Assembly: GCA_040768845.1 (NCBI GenBank)
Contig: JAXGME010000007.1
Span: 1 to 64,000, forward strand
DNA: 64,000 nucleotides
Direction: 5' to 3'
From: JAEZHK01 sp040768845
Lineage (GTDB): Bacteria > Bacillota > Clostridia > Christensenellales > Aristaeellaceae
Under the pieces are notes generated by a model. It saw only the letters and a list, made by a program, of their open reading frames with translations. It was not told the DNA's origin and made no database searches. Every line of letters begins with the position of its first letter. Within the stretch, counting starts at the first letter, position 1. The position numbers and the translations under genes were made by a program. Shown here in pieces: positions 7,643-16,515 of the stretch.

Positions 7643-8920
7643 TCATGTATTGTCGCACCATTTCAGGATCAGCGCGGCGTAGGCTGCGATGGCGTCGAAG
7701 TAGCTGTCAATCGCCACGTATTCGTCCACGGCGTGGCATTCCTCGAGCCGCCCGGGGCCGTACTGCAGCGTCGGGCAGCCGGCGATGTTGCGCCATACCC
7801 GGCTGTCACATCCGGCAGGGCTGCCGACAATCTCCACGGGCCTGCCCAGCGCAGCCTCATGGGCGCTTCGGAAGGCATCGGTAAAGGGATGGCCGCCCTC
7901 CATCTCAAAGGCGCCGCCCGCCTGATAGATTTCGATCTCCGGGCGGTGCTCGCTCAGCCAGGGGTCGCCCTTCGAGGCCCATTCAATGGCCTCGGTAAAC
8001 TCCGAAACCACCTGATGATGCTGCATCTGCGCGGGCAGGTAGTGTACGCACACCTCAAAGACGCAACTTCCCGCCACCGTAGAACCTGCGGTGCCGCCGT
8101 GGATGGTGCCTACGTTCAGGTTGGGCGCGGGCAGCAGCGGGTGCTTGTACTTGAGAAGCCACCGATGCTCCAGATCGTCGATGGCGCGGATCAGCCGGAT
8201 GGTCTTTTCGATGGCGCTGACGCCCTGCCACTTGAGGCCGGACTGGGTGGCGAGCCCCGAAACCCGCACGCGGAAGAATACAAAACCCATGTGCGCGGCA
8301 ATCAGCCCGCCGTCCGTCGGCTCACAGACCACGACGGCGTCGGCCCTAAGGCCCTGAACCGCCGCGGCGATGGAGCCGTTCCCGCCGCCTTCCTCATCCG
8401 CGACGGAGGCGATGATCACATCGCCGGGAAGCCCGATTCCGGCGTCCCGCAGCGCCTTGACCGCCATGACCGAGGCCACCAGGCCGCCCTTCATGTCTGC
8501 CGCGCCCAGGCCGTAGAGCCTTCCATCCTCCACCACGGCGCCGTGGGGCGGATGCTTCCAGAGGGCCGCCTCGCTGACGGGCATCGTGTCCATGTGTCCA
8601 TTGAACATCAGGCTCCGGCCGCCGCCGCCGGAAAAGCGGCCGTACACGTTCTCGCGCCCGTCGTAATTGTGCCCGGGGTTCCCCTCCCCGTAGAGGCGCA
8701 TCGCCGTTTCAATGTCCGCCTCGCGCATCGGCCGCACCTCGACCTGGGCGCCCAGCCCCCGGAGCAGACGCGCCATGTAGGCCTGCCCTTCTTTTTCCAG
8801 GCCGCCCGCAATGCCGTGGCCCAGGCAGTGGGTGTCGATCCTCACCAGTTCCCGGAGGGGCTCGAGGTACCGATCCGGATCGGCCTTCAGCAGTTGACGG
8901 ACGCGCTCGTTAACGGTCAT
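7643..8920 (-). CDS. M20-family metallopeptidase (second paralogue)
   Basis: 425 residues, longer than the other M20 protein in this operon and not a recent duplicate. Motifs include FNGHMDTMPVS, LGAADMKGG, VADEEGGG and CEPTDGG, followed by a dimerisation domain and a C-terminal SPAGCDSRVW segment typical of ArgE/DapE-like enzymes. The start overlaps the end of the nucleoside hydrolase by 11 bp. Predicted to be a soluble two-zinc hydrolase; substrate unknown. Confidence 0.87.
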   Translation of the reverse strand: MTVNERVRQLLKADPDRYLEPLRELVRIDTHCLGHGIAGGLEKEGQAYMARLLRGLGAQVEVRPMREADIETAMRLYGEGNPGHNYDGRENVYGRFSGGGGRSLMFNGHMDTMPVSEAALWKHPPHGAVVEDGRLYGLGAADMKGGLVASVMAVKALRDAGIGLPGDVIIASVADEEGGGNGSIAAAVQGLRADAVVVCEPTDGGLIAAHMGFVFFRVRVSGLATQSGLKWQGVSAIEKTIRLIRAIDDLEHRWLLKYKHPLLPAPNLNVGTIHGGTAGSTVAGSCVFEVCVHYLPAQMQHHQVVSEFTEAIEWASKGDPWLSEHRPEIEIYQAGGAFEMEGGHPFTDAFRSAHEAALGRPVEIVGSPAGCDSRVWRNIAGCPTLQYGPGRLEECHAVDEYVAIDSYFDAIAAYAALILKWCDNT

Positions 8921-9848
8921 AATGATGAATCCCCGCTTCAATAATATCCCAAAATTTCGCCACGTCGATGTCCACGGCCACGTTCGCGTTGGGCTCACGC
9001 CCGAGATAGCCGAAGGAATCGCAGTTCGTTCGGCCGTAGCTGTCCACGCCGCGGATATCGACGGACGCATACATCCGCTGAACGGTCAGAACCGACGGAT
9101 CGATCAGGTAGGCGATGGTGACCGGGTCGTGCAGCGGCCCGCCCTCCCAGCCGAACACCCGCTTTTGCGTGGCGTTGAAAAACCGCATGAGATCCGCAAA
9201 CAGGCGCGCGGCGCGGTTCCCGACCGCCGCCATCCGGTCGACGACGGCGGGCAGGCACAGCACCTTCCGCGTCACGTCCAACCCCACCATCGTGACCGGG
9301 CGCCCGCAGGAAAACGCCACATGGGCCGCCTCGGCGTCGGTGATGATGTTGAATTCCGCCGCGGGGGTCACGTTTCCGAAGCCGTGGCTGCCGCCCATCA
9401 GCACGATTTCCCGGATCTTCGGCACGATGGCCGGTTCAAACCGCATGGCGAGGGCCAGGTTGGTCATCGGCCCGGTGGTGACGACGGTGATGTCGCCGTC
9501 CGATTTCAGCAGCGCATCCACGATGAATTCCACCGCCCGGCCCGGCTGCGGCGCGCGCGCCAGCGGGGCAAAGGCCGGGCCGTCCAGCCCGGTTTCGCCG
9601 TGAATGTCGTCGGCGATGGGCGGCCGCGTGCGCACCAGCGGGTTGGCGCTTCCGGCGTACACCGGTACGTCAAGGTCCAGATACTGGCACACATTCAGCG
9701 CGTTTTTGACCGTCTTTTCAATCGTCTGGTTGCCGGATACCACCGTAATGCCCATCAGCTCGATCGCGGGGCTCCTCCCGGCCAGCATGATCGCCACCGC
9801 GTCGTCGTGGCCGGGGTCACAGTCGAGAATGATCTTGCGCTTTTCCAT
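8910..9848 (-). CDS. Inosine/uridine-preferring nucleoside hydrolase
   Basis: Cleaves the N-glycosidic bond of ribonucleosides to give base and ribose. The calcium-binding motif DCDPGHDDA is at residues 10-18, and MGGSHGFGNVTPAAEFNI and LHDPVTIAYL match the IunH/RihA family over its full length (312 residues). The ATG start with GGAGG seven bases upstream is preferred over an in-frame TTG that lies on the RBS itself. It follows the ABC importer, so import and cleavage of nucleosides are coupled. Confidence 0.93.
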   Translation of the reverse strand: MEKRKIILDCDPGHDDAVAIMLAGRSPAIELMGITVVSGNQTIEKTVKNALNVCQYLDLDVPVYAGSANPLVRTRPPIADDIHGETGLDGPAFAPLARAPQPGRAVEFIVDALLKSDGDITVVTTGPMTNLALAMRFEPAIVPKIREIVLMGGSHGFGNVTPAAEFNIITDAEAAHVAFSCGRPVTMVGLDVTRKVLCLPAVVDRMAAVGNRAARLFADLMRFFNATQKRVFGWEGGPLHDPVTIAYLIDPSVLTVQRMYASVDIRGVDSYGRTNCDSFGYLGREPNANVAVDIDVAKFWDIIEAGIHHYDR

Positions 9849-9891
9849 GAAGGCCTCCAATCCGCATGTTTTTCCGCGCGCGCCGCGCCCG

Positions 9892-10824
9892 TCACCGGGT
9901 GACGAGCGCGCTCTTTCTGCGCCGCTCCTGCGCGTTCTTGACCGCCATCGACGCCCACAGCACGGCCACCGTCACCACATAGGGCATCAGCAGGATCACC
10001 TGGGACGGCACGCCAAAGGGCTGCAGCCGCCCGCCGATGGAGTCCGCCAGGCCGAACACCAGGCAGCCCACGGTGGTGCGCACCGGGTCGGCCGCGCCGA
10101 AGTACATGGCCGCCACGCCCATGAAGCCGCGGCCGTTTGTCATGCCCTCGGTGAACATCTTGGAATATCCCAGCGACAGGTGCGCGCCGGCAAGGCCGCC
10201 GATGAGCCCGGCGATGATGATCGCCTGATACTTCATCGCGGGGACGTTGATCCCCGCGGTCTGCGCCGCGGCCGGCAGCTGCCCCACCGCCCGGAGCCGA
10301 AGGCCCCAGGGCGTCTTGTAAAACAGGAAGCTGATGAGCGCGATCAGCAGAATCACAAACCATTCCGTGATCGACCAGCCGTTAAAGACGGCGTTCAGAA
10401 ATTCGTTGCCCTCGAGAAAGCCAAAGGCGGCCTTCGGGATGCCCGCGAGGTTCGGGTCCGTAAACGTGCCGGACTTCCCCAGCACGCTGTTGAGCAGGAA
10501 TTTGGTGATCGCCAGGGCAAACAGGTTGACGCCGATGCCCAGCGCGCAGTTATCCGCCTTGTAGCGGATGTGCCCGACGGCGATGATCAGCCCCATGACA
10601 AGCCCCGCCAGCATCGCCACCCCCACCGCCAGCACCCACGAGCCCGTCAGGTAGCTGACCGCCACCGCCGCGAAGGCCCCCACCAGCATGATGCCCTCGG
10701 TGCCGATGTTCAGGATGTCCGCCTGCTGGGTGATCGACGCGCAGAGCGCCGCGTAAATGATGGGCGTCGCGGAGCGGATGGTCGCGTAGATCAGCGAGGA
10801 CGTGAAGATCCTCTCCAGAATCAT
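9892..10824 (-). CDS. Nucleoside ABC transporter permease (NupQ/YufQ-like)
   Basis: 310 residues with about eight to nine hydrophobic segments, of the BPD_transp_2 family. The segment ADILNIGTEGIMLVGAF is the diagnostic motif of sugar/nucleoside importers paired with BMP-type binding proteins. The start overlaps the first permease stop as ATGA, indicating coupled synthesis of the heterodimeric channel. Confidence 0.9.
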   Translation of the reverse strand: MILERIFTSSLIYATIRSATPIIYAALCASITQQADILNIGTEGIMLVGAFAAVAVSYLTGSWVLAVGVAMLAGLVMGLIIAVGHIRYKADNCALGIGVNLFALAITKFLLNSVLGKSGTFTDPNLAGIPKAAFGFLEGNEFLNAVFNGWSITEWFVILLIALISFLFYKTPWGLRLRAVGQLPAAAQTAGINVPAMKYQAIIIAGLIGGLAGAHLSLGYSKMFTEGMTNGRGFMGVAAMYFGAADPVRTTVGCLVFGLADSIGGRLQPFGVPSQVILLMPYVVTVAVLWASMAVKNAQERRRKSALVTR

Positions 10825-11885
10825 TTGAGCACCCCCTTGATCGCGTCGGCGCGCTTCGCCCTTGGCGCGCGCTGGCGGCTGAAGGTAAACAGCGTTTCCA
10901 TCGTGGCAAAGATGATGAAAAGGGCCGTGATCGTATCGACGATGGACTTGGGCACGCCGGTGGTCTGCTGCATGCCCATGGCGCCGGACTTCAGGATCGC
11001 CAGGAACAGTGCCATGAAGGGAACCAGCCGCAGGTCGTTTTTGACGATCAGCGCCGCCAGCATGCCGTTGGAGCCCAGATTCGTCGCAAAGTTGTTGAGG
11101 AAGTAGCCGTGTACGCCCAGGATTTCAATGCAGCCGGCCACGCCGCCAATGGCGCCGGAGATCATCATCGTCCGGATCAGGATATCCTTCGGATCGATGC
11201 CGGCGTACTCCGCAAACATCGGATTGGTCCCCGCCATGCGGATCTTGAAGCCCAGGCGCGTGCTGGACATCATCAGAATCAGCCCCACCGAAAGCGCCAG
11301 CGCGATGAAGAGCCCCGTGTTGACGCTGGAGGGCTTCATGAACTGGGTCAGCGTCACCAGTACGGGGTCGGACTGCGCGTTGGCGACGCCCGCGCTCATG
11401 GGCCCGGTGACGAGATAGGAGGTGATGTACAGCGCCACGTAGTTCATGAGGATGGTCACGCAGATCTCGCTGACGTTGTAGTAGGCCTTCAGCACCGCCG
11501 GGATGATCGCCCACACCGCCCCCGCCGCCATCGCGGCGGCAAAGCACAGCAGAATGTGCGGAAAGGCGGGAAGCCCCTTCACGTTGATCCCCACCCACGC
11601 GGCCGCGATGCCGCCCAGAAAGACTTCGCCCTCGACGCCCACGTTGAACGCGCCGGCCTTCGACGCTACGGCAAAGGCCATGCCGGTCAGCAGAAGCGGC
11701 GTAAAATTGGCCAGCGTCGTTCCGAAGTTGCGCTTGCCGGCAAAGGCGCCCCGCATCAGCGCGTAATAGGCGTCCAGCGGGTTCTCTCCGATCAGGAGGA
11801 TGACCACCGCACCCACCGCCATCGCGACGAGCAGGATCAGAAGGATGCGCAGCGTGCCCGCGCCGGATTCTCCCCATCGCTTCAC
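10821..11885 (-). CDS. Nucleoside ABC transporter permease (NupP/YufP-like)
   Basis: 354 residues. The first subunit of the permease pair, BPD_transp_2 family, with KAGAFNVGVEGEVFLGGI matching the conserved G-E-G-motif segment. The GTG start overlaps the ATPase stop as GTGA. Together with the second permease it forms the membrane channel of the importer. Confidence 0.9.
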   Translation of the reverse strand: MKRWGESGAGTLRILLILLVAMAVGAVVILLIGENPLDAYYALMRGAFAGKRNFGTTLANFTPLLLTGMAFAVASKAGAFNVGVEGEVFLGGIAAAWVGINVKGLPAFPHILLCFAAAMAAGAVWAIIPAVLKAYYNVSEICVTILMNYVALYITSYLVTGPMSAGVANAQSDPVLVTLTQFMKPSSVNTGLFIALALSVGLILMMSSTRLGFKIRMAGTNPMFAEYAGIDPKDILIRTMMISGAIGGVAGCIEILGVHGYFLNNFATNLGSNGMLAALIVKNDLRLVPFMALFLAILKSGAMGMQQTTGVPKSIVDTITALFIIFATMETLFTFSRQRAPRAKRADAIKGVLK

Positions 11886-13411
11886 GGCCCGGTCGCCTCC
11901 TTTCGGGCGTCGCCGCCCATCATTAAGAGCCCCAGATTGTCCTCCGTGGCCTGAGCGGCCGCCATTTCGCCGGTGATGCGCCCCTCATACATGACGAGGA
12001 TGCGGTCCGACAGCGACAGAATCTCCCGAAGGTCCGCGGAAACCAGCAGCACCCCGACGCCCCGCGCCTTGACCTTTTGCAGAATCGCCTCGATGGATTC
12101 GATCGCGCCGATGTCCACGCCCCGGGTCGGCTGCGACGCGATCAGAAGCTTCGCGCCGATCTCCACCTCCCGGGCGACCACCACCTTCTGCGCGTTGCCG
12201 CCGGAGAGGGCGCTGGCGGGCAGCGTGCCCTCCGGCGGGCGGATGTCGTACCGCTCCGCGAGGCGCTTCGCGCGCTCAATCATGGCGGGCTTGACCAGCA
12301 ACCCATACTTCGTGAAGGGTCTCGCGTCGATCTGCGCGGCGGCGAGATTTTCATAGACCGCCATCTTCCGGTTGAGCCCGCGGAGGTTTCGGTCCTCCGG
12401 GATGTGCGCAAGGCCCGCGGCGCGGATGCGCCGGGGGCTTTTGTTGGTCACATCGCGCCCCAGAAGGCGGACGCTTCCGCGCTCCACCCGCCGAAGCCCC
12501 GTGATCGCCTCGATCAGCTCGGACTGGCCGTTTCCGTCGATGCCCGCGATGCCGACGATCTCGCCCGCCCGCACCGAGAGCGAAAGCCCCCGGATCTTCG
12601 AAAGCTCCTTTTCGCCGGAGGTCCAGAGATTGTCCACCTTCAGCACCGTCTCGCCCGGCTCGTTGGCCTGCCGTTCGACGTTGAGAAACACCTCGCGGCC
12701 GATCATCATGCGGGCAAGCTTTTCGTAGGTGGCCTCCGCCCGGGCGATGGTGCCCACGGTTTCACCCTGGCGCATGACGGTCATCCGGTCGGAAATCTGG
12801 AGCACTTCGCCCAGCCGGTGGGAGATGAACACGATGGACTTCCCCGCCTTGCGGAGGTTTTCCAAAATGACGAAGAGCCGCCGCGCCTCCTGGGGCGTGA
12901 GCACGGCCGTCGGCTCGTCGAGGATGAGCACCTTCGCGCCGCGCGCCAGAATCTTGATGATCTCCACGCGCTGCGCCTCGCCCACCGAAATCTGGGAAAT
13001 GCGCTTGCCCATCTGCACGTCCATGCCGTACTGATCGATGTACCCCTGCACCATCGACCGGGCGGATTTCTCGTCGATGACCATGCCCTTTCTGGGCTCG
13101 AAACCCAGAATGATGTTTTCCAGCACCGTCAGCTCCGGCACCAGCATGAATTCCTGATGCACCATGCCGACGCCCTTTTCGATGGCGGCCTTGGGCGTCA
13201 GCCGTTTGACCGGCTCGCCGCCGATCTCGATCCGCCCGTCGTCCGGCGCGTACATGCCGTAGAGCAGCTTCATCATCGTCGACTTGCCCGCGCCGTTTTC
13301 GCCGATGAGCGAATGGATCTCACCGGGCATCAGGTCGAAGCTGGCGCCCCGGACCGCCTGCACCTCGCCGAACCGCTTCATGATCGATTGCATTGCAACG
13401 ATGGGTTTCAC
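11882..13411 (-). CDS. Nucleoside ABC transporter ATP-binding protein, duplicated cassettes
   Basis: 509 residues with two ABC modules, as in NupO/YufO and RbsA. The first has Walker A GENGAGKST, signature ISVGEAQRVEI and Walker B VLILDEPTAVLT. The second carries GIDGNGQSE in place of Walker A and LSGGNAQKVVVARE. The start is a GTG behind GGGGGAG, giving the usual family N-terminus (KPIVAMQSIMKRFG). An ATG six codons later is also possible. It powers nucleoside uptake with the two permeases downstream. Confidence 0.9.
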   Translation of the reverse strand: MKPIVAMQSIMKRFGEVQAVRGASFDLMPGEIHSLIGENGAGKSTMMKLLYGMYAPDDGRIEIGGEPVKRLTPKAAIEKGVGMVHQEFMLVPELTVLENIILGFEPRKGMVIDEKSARSMVQGYIDQYGMDVQMGKRISQISVGEAQRVEIIKILARGAKVLILDEPTAVLTPQEARRLFVILENLRKAGKSIVFISHRLGEVLQISDRMTVMRQGETVGTIARAEATYEKLARMMIGREVFLNVERQANEPGETVLKVDNLWTSGEKELSKIRGLSLSVRAGEIVGIAGIDGNGQSELIEAITGLRRVERGSVRLLGRDVTNKSPRRIRAAGLAHIPEDRNLRGLNRKMAVYENLAAAQIDARPFTKYGLLVKPAMIERAKRLAERYDIRPPEGTLPASALSGGNAQKVVVAREVEIGAKLLIASQPTRGVDIGAIESIEAILQKVKARGVGVLLVSADLREILSLSDRILVMYEGRITGEMAAAQATEDNLGLLMMGGDARKEATGP

Positions 13412-13447
13412 GTGGTATGCACTCCCCCGCAGCGTATTGGTCACGGG

Positions 13448-13481
13448 CCGCGCGCGCCGCATAGAGGCGCGGCGCGCGCGG
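13448..13481 (-). promoter_or_regulatory. Intercistronic stem-loop after binding-protein gene
   Basis: A perfect 13-bp stem CCGCGCGCGCCGC / GCGGCGCGCGCGG with an 8-nt loop lies 15 bp after the binding-protein stop and 37 bp before the ATPase start. Such structures often protect the upstream mRNA or partly terminate, giving more binding protein than transporter. That role is inferred. Confidence 0.6.
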
Positions 13482-13495
13482 TTCGCAGGGCTTGA

Positions 13496-14527
13496 TTACT
13501 TCGCGGGGCCGAAGCCTTCGTAATTCTCCACGACGATTTCACCGGAGATGATCTTCTGCTCAAGCTCGGCGATCTTCTCGGGGATGTCGGCGGGGAACTT
13601 GTCGCCCAGGGCCTCCTTGATGACGGAGAAGTCGGTCAGGCTGACGCCGCCCTTGGCGATGTCAAGGTATTCGGTGGCGCCGCCGACGTAGGTCCCCTCC
13701 ACCACGGACTGGATCAGCAGGTAGCAGGCGGTATCGACGCGCTTGACCATTGAGGTCAGCACGCTGCCGGGCTGGTCGTTGTCCTGGTTGAGGTCGACGC
13801 CGATGGCGTAGCGCCCGGCTTCCTTCGCGCCCTCGAGGACGCCCGTGCCGGTGCCGGAGGCGACGTTCATCACGATGTCGGCGCCCAGGTCATAGTCGCT
13901 GAGGGTCAGTTCCTTGCCCTTGAGGGGATCGTTCCAGGTGCCGGCAAAGGACTGGAGGATTTCAATCTCCGGATCGACGTACTTGGCGCCCTGCTCAAAG
14001 CCGGTGTAGAAATCGTGCAGGACGGGGATGTCCATGCCGCCGACCCAGCCGATGACCTTCTCAGGGTTGACGCCGGGCACATCGGTCTTGGTGGTGAACA
14101 TCGCCGCGGCCGCGCCCGCGAGGAAGGAGCCCTGGTTCTGCGCGAAGCTGATGGACACGATGTTGTCTCCCTCGACGGTGGTGTCGATGATGGCGAACTT
14201 CACGTCCGGATAGTTGGCGCAGTGCTCCTTCATGTATTCCTCAAAATTTGAGGAGGAGCAGATGACCAGGTCGTAGCCCGCTTCGCAGGCATAGAGGAAG
14301 TTGGCTTCCCATTCGGTCGCCTCGGTGCCTTCCAGCGTCTTGAGCTCCACGCCAAAGTCCTCCACCGCCTTCTGCGCGCCCGCGTAGCAGGAATCGTTGT
14401 AGGACTTGTCGCCCAGCAGCCCGGAGAACACGATGCACACCTTGACGGGGTCCGACTCCGCCGAAGCGGTCGCCATGAGGCCGAGCATCATGGCCAGCAC
14501 CAGGAAGAGGGCAAACACCTTTTTCAT
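13496..14527 (-). CDS. BMP-family nucleoside-binding protein
   Basis: 343 residues of the basic membrane protein family (PF02608; PnrA/BmpA/NupN type), which bind purine nucleosides or related ligands outside the membrane. There is a Sec signal peptide (residues 1-24, ending TASAES) but no lipobox cysteine, unlike most Firmicute members, so the protein may be released or tethered otherwise. GGGAGG precedes the ATG; upstream in-frame ATGs lack an RBS. It is the first structural gene after the LacI regulator. Confidence 0.9.
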   Translation of the reverse strand: MKKVFALFLVLAMMLGLMATASAESDPVKVCIVFSGLLGDKSYNDSCYAGAQKAVEDFGVELKTLEGTEATEWEANFLYACEAGYDLVICSSSNFEEYMKEHCANYPDVKFAIIDTTVEGDNIVSISFAQNQGSFLAGAAAAMFTTKTDVPGVNPEKVIGWVGGMDIPVLHDFYTGFEQGAKYVDPEIEILQSFAGTWNDPLKGKELTLSDYDLGADIVMNVASGTGTGVLEGAKEAGRYAIGVDLNQDNDQPGSVLTSMVKRVDTACYLLIQSVVEGTYVGGATEYLDIAKGGVSLTDFSVIKEALGDKFPADIPEKIAELEQKIISGEIVVENYEGFGPAK

Positions 14528-14580
14528 CGGAATACCTCCCACAAAATGATGTATGATTTCGAAGGACGCGGCCTTCGCCA

Positions 14581-15609
14581 TCACCGGATGGGTGCCCCGG
14601 CGCGGGGCGGCGCGGTGGATTCCCGGGGAATGAGCACGTTGGGCACCTCAAAGTGGCGCGGCGGCGCGGTGCAGCCGCCAATCCGGTCCATCAGCATTTC
14701 AAACGCCTTCTCGGCGAACAGCGCCCCGTCGTTTGTGACGGTGGTCAGCCGGGGCTTGGCGATCGAAGCATAGGGAACATCGTCCATGCCGGTAACGGAT
14801 ACGTCCTCGGGCACGCGAATCCCCCGGTCGTTCAGCGCGTTGATGACGCCGAAAGCGTTCAGGTCGTTGGCGCAGCAGATGGCGGTGGGCAGCGGGTCCA
14901 GCGCGAGGAATCGAACCCCCGCGCGATAGCCGTCCTCCTGCGAAAAGCCCGTTTCGTAGATCGATTCATCCGTCAAAGGCAGCCCTTCCCGGCGCATCTG
15001 CCGTTCAAACCCCTCCCGCCGGCCGGTCGCAATGCCGGACGAGGGGCGCCCGCCCGCAAACACGATCTGCCGGTGCCCCAGTTCCACCAGATGGCGAACC
15101 GCCAGATTCGTGCCGCCCTGCTTGTGGACGGTGACGATGTCGAAGGCCTCCGGCAGGTCGTAGGAGCTGAGCCCCACGGCGGCGAGCCGCTGTTCGCGAA
15201 TGAGCGGCACCGCGTGCGCGCAGGAGTTGATCGAGGCGAGCATGATGCCCGCGGCGTACATCTGGGCGGCGAACAGGACGCCCTCTGCCTCCTTGTCCGC
15301 CCGCTCGTCCGAATCAAGCAAAACAACACCAAAACCCCGCGACAACGCCATGCGTTGCACCGTTTTGGCCATCTTTGAATAAAACGGATTGCATATATCG
15401 GGTACGATGAGAACAACCAGATTGCTCCTGAGCGCCTTGAGGCCCCGCGCCATGATGCTCGGCGCGTAGCCGGTCCCGCGGATGGCTTCCTCAATCCGGC
15501 CCTGCGCCTCCGCGCCGACATAACCGGCCTTGTTCAGGTAGCGGGAAACCGTCGTCGTTGACACGCCCGCCGCACGGGCCACGTCACGGATGGTTGTACG
15601 ATGGCTCAC
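14581..15609 (-). CDS. LacI-family transcriptional regulator
   Basis: 342 residues. The N-terminal helix-turn-helix TTIRDVARAAGVSTTTVSRYLN and hinge helix are followed by a periplasmic-binding-like sensor domain (PDICNPFYSKM, VTGMDDVPYASIAKPRLT). The GTG start sits seven bases after GGGAGG. As the first gene of the operon with a LacI-type palindrome at its own promoter, it probably represses the operon until a nucleoside or sugar ligand binds. The ligand is inferred from the neighbours. Confidence 0.92.
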   Translation of the reverse strand: MSHRTTIRDVARAAGVSTTTVSRYLNKAGYVGAEAQGRIEEAIRGTGYAPSIMARGLKALRSNLVVLIVPDICNPFYSKMAKTVQRMALSRGFGVVLLDSDERADKEAEGVLFAAQMYAAGIMLASINSCAHAVPLIREQRLAAVGLSSYDLPEAFDIVTVHKQGGTNLAVRHLVELGHRQIVFAGGRPSSGIATGRREGFERQMRREGLPLTDESIYETGFSQEDGYRAGVRFLALDPLPTAICCANDLNAFGVINALNDRGIRVPEDVSVTGMDDVPYASIAKPRLTTVTNDGALFAEKAFEMLMDRIGGCTAPPRHFEVPNVLIPRESTAPPRAGAPIR

Positions 15610-15663
15610 CGGCGAGACCTCCCATATGTGCCGTTGATCGCGAAAGCTGCGCGCGGAACATGT

Positions 15664-15717
15664 GGTAACGTTTCCCTACATTGCTGTCACTATACCATAC
15701 CGGGCGTTCCCTGTCAA
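15664..15717 (-). promoter_or_regulatory. Promoter and LacI-type operator of nucleoside operon
   Basis: On the minus strand TTGACA (15717-15712) and TATAGT (15694-15689) are 17 bp apart. The near-perfect palindrome GGAAACGTTACC (15664-15675) with the central CG typical of LacI/GalR operators lies just past the start site. This arrangement fits autorepression by the adjacent regulator. Confidence 0.7.
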
Positions 15718-15872
15718 TAAGACGGGATAAATTCTCATAAATCTTTTTATCCATTCGGTAAAGGATGGTTTTTCGCTTATCCGGAGCGTCTTTTTTTGCC
15801 GATTCTGCCCGGTTTTTTGAAAAAAACGGTCGTCCGGCGGTTGCGTCATGTGTACGGCAAAACAAAAGTCTA

Positions 15873-15884
15873 GCAAAAGGGCTC
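15873..15884 (-). repeat. Inverted copy of GAGCCCTTTTGC repeat
   Basis: The 12-mer GCAAAAGGGCTC here is the reverse complement of a motif found twice at 16215-16247. Together the copies bracket about 330 bp that includes the large palindrome. No gene is seen in this stretch. Confidence 0.5.
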
Positions 15885-15987
15885 GTATGAACAAAGTGTG
15901 AACAGTGAGAGTTTATACAGAACTCCTGCTTGTTTATTTCTCTTACCGCCGTCTTGTACTTGAATAACAGGCGAAAAGAAGAGAGTA

Positions 15988-16146
15988 GGAAATTTTCGCG
16001 GGGGTTTACATGGAGTGGGCGGTGTGGTAGCCTGACTGGGCGCCAGCACAGTGCCCGCCTATACGAATGGCGGGTACGGGGATGGCGGCAAGGCTGGCTG
16101 CCGCGCCGCCAGAGGCTCCATGTCAACCCCTTGAGCGAAAAATTCC
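15988..16146. repeat. 159-bp imperfect palindrome (MITE-like or structured RNA)
   Basis: The outer arms GGAAATTTTCGC and GCGAAAAATTCC, then GGGGTTTACATGGAG against CTCCATGTCAACCCC, then a 15-bp helix GGCGGTGTGGTAGCC / GGCTGCCGCGCCGCC (two G-T wobbles at its centre) fold the whole segment back on itself. The remaining internal 60 nt could form smaller hairpins (CTGGGCGCCAG; CCCGCC...GGCGGG). No open reading frame fits. It may be a miniature transposable element or a non-coding RNA; I cannot decide from one copy. Confidence 0.6.
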
Positions 16147-16214
16147 GGCGGTACGAGCACCGGCTCATCGAACGATAAGAGGGAATTATTACTCATCAGA
16201 TACGAATAATTATC

Positions 16215-16247
16215 GGAGCCCTTTTGCAAGTCTAGGAGCCCTTTTGC
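16215..16247 (+). repeat. Two tandem copies of GGAGCCCTTTTGC, 20-bp period
   Basis: Identical 13-mers start at 16215 and 16235. An inverted copy of 12 bp lies at 15873. The 20-bp spacing places both on nearly the same face of the helix, as expected for a protein-binding pair, but no partner is identified. The rest of 16147-16335 shows nothing else I can name. Confidence 0.45.
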
Positions 16248-16335
16248 TCACATTTCAAATGGCCGAAAACATTGCGTCATTCATTTTGAATTTGCCCGCG
16301 CGCCGATCAAGGCAAAGGGCGCATGCAACAGCAAA

Positions 16336-16357
16336 ACCCCGGACAAATGTCCGGGGT
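16336..16357. repeat. Left 22-bp target duplication of the IS1182 element
   Basis: Identical in direct orientation to 19461-19482. Its core CCCCGGACAAATGTCCGGGG is a hairpin, and the flanking AAAA is the distal T-tract (minus strand) of what was the rnpB terminator. After insertion this outer copy kept the T-tract but lost its connection to rnpB. Confidence 0.8.
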
Positions 16358-16364
16358 CAGACCA

Positions 16365-16515
16365 TCAACAAACGGCCACTTTCCGGGACGACCGGAGAGT
16401 GGCTGTTTGCAAGAAGGCTGGAGGGAGGAAGAAAAACGGAAGGAAGAAGGGCCTGGCGAGCCTCTTCATGTTTTGAACCGCGGCGGTCAGGAAGGACTGC
16501 TCACGCATATTGGGA
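16365..16515 (-). pseudogene. C-terminal fragment of IS1182 transposase
   Basis: Carries the last 47 codons of the interrupted transposase, beginning MREQSFLTAAVQNMKRLA, a segment that matches the C-terminal helix of IS1182 transposases. Joining the base at 18007 (or its duplicate 16508) to 16507 restores the frame exactly: LGLPN from the right-hand fragment continues into MREQ here. The stop codon lies at the left inverted repeat. Confidence 0.88.

Noticed and set aside
15584..16168. 194-codon minus-strand frame upstream of lacI
   Set aside because: Runs through the mapped-looking promoter, operator and palindrome, with no RBS and no coherent protein character.
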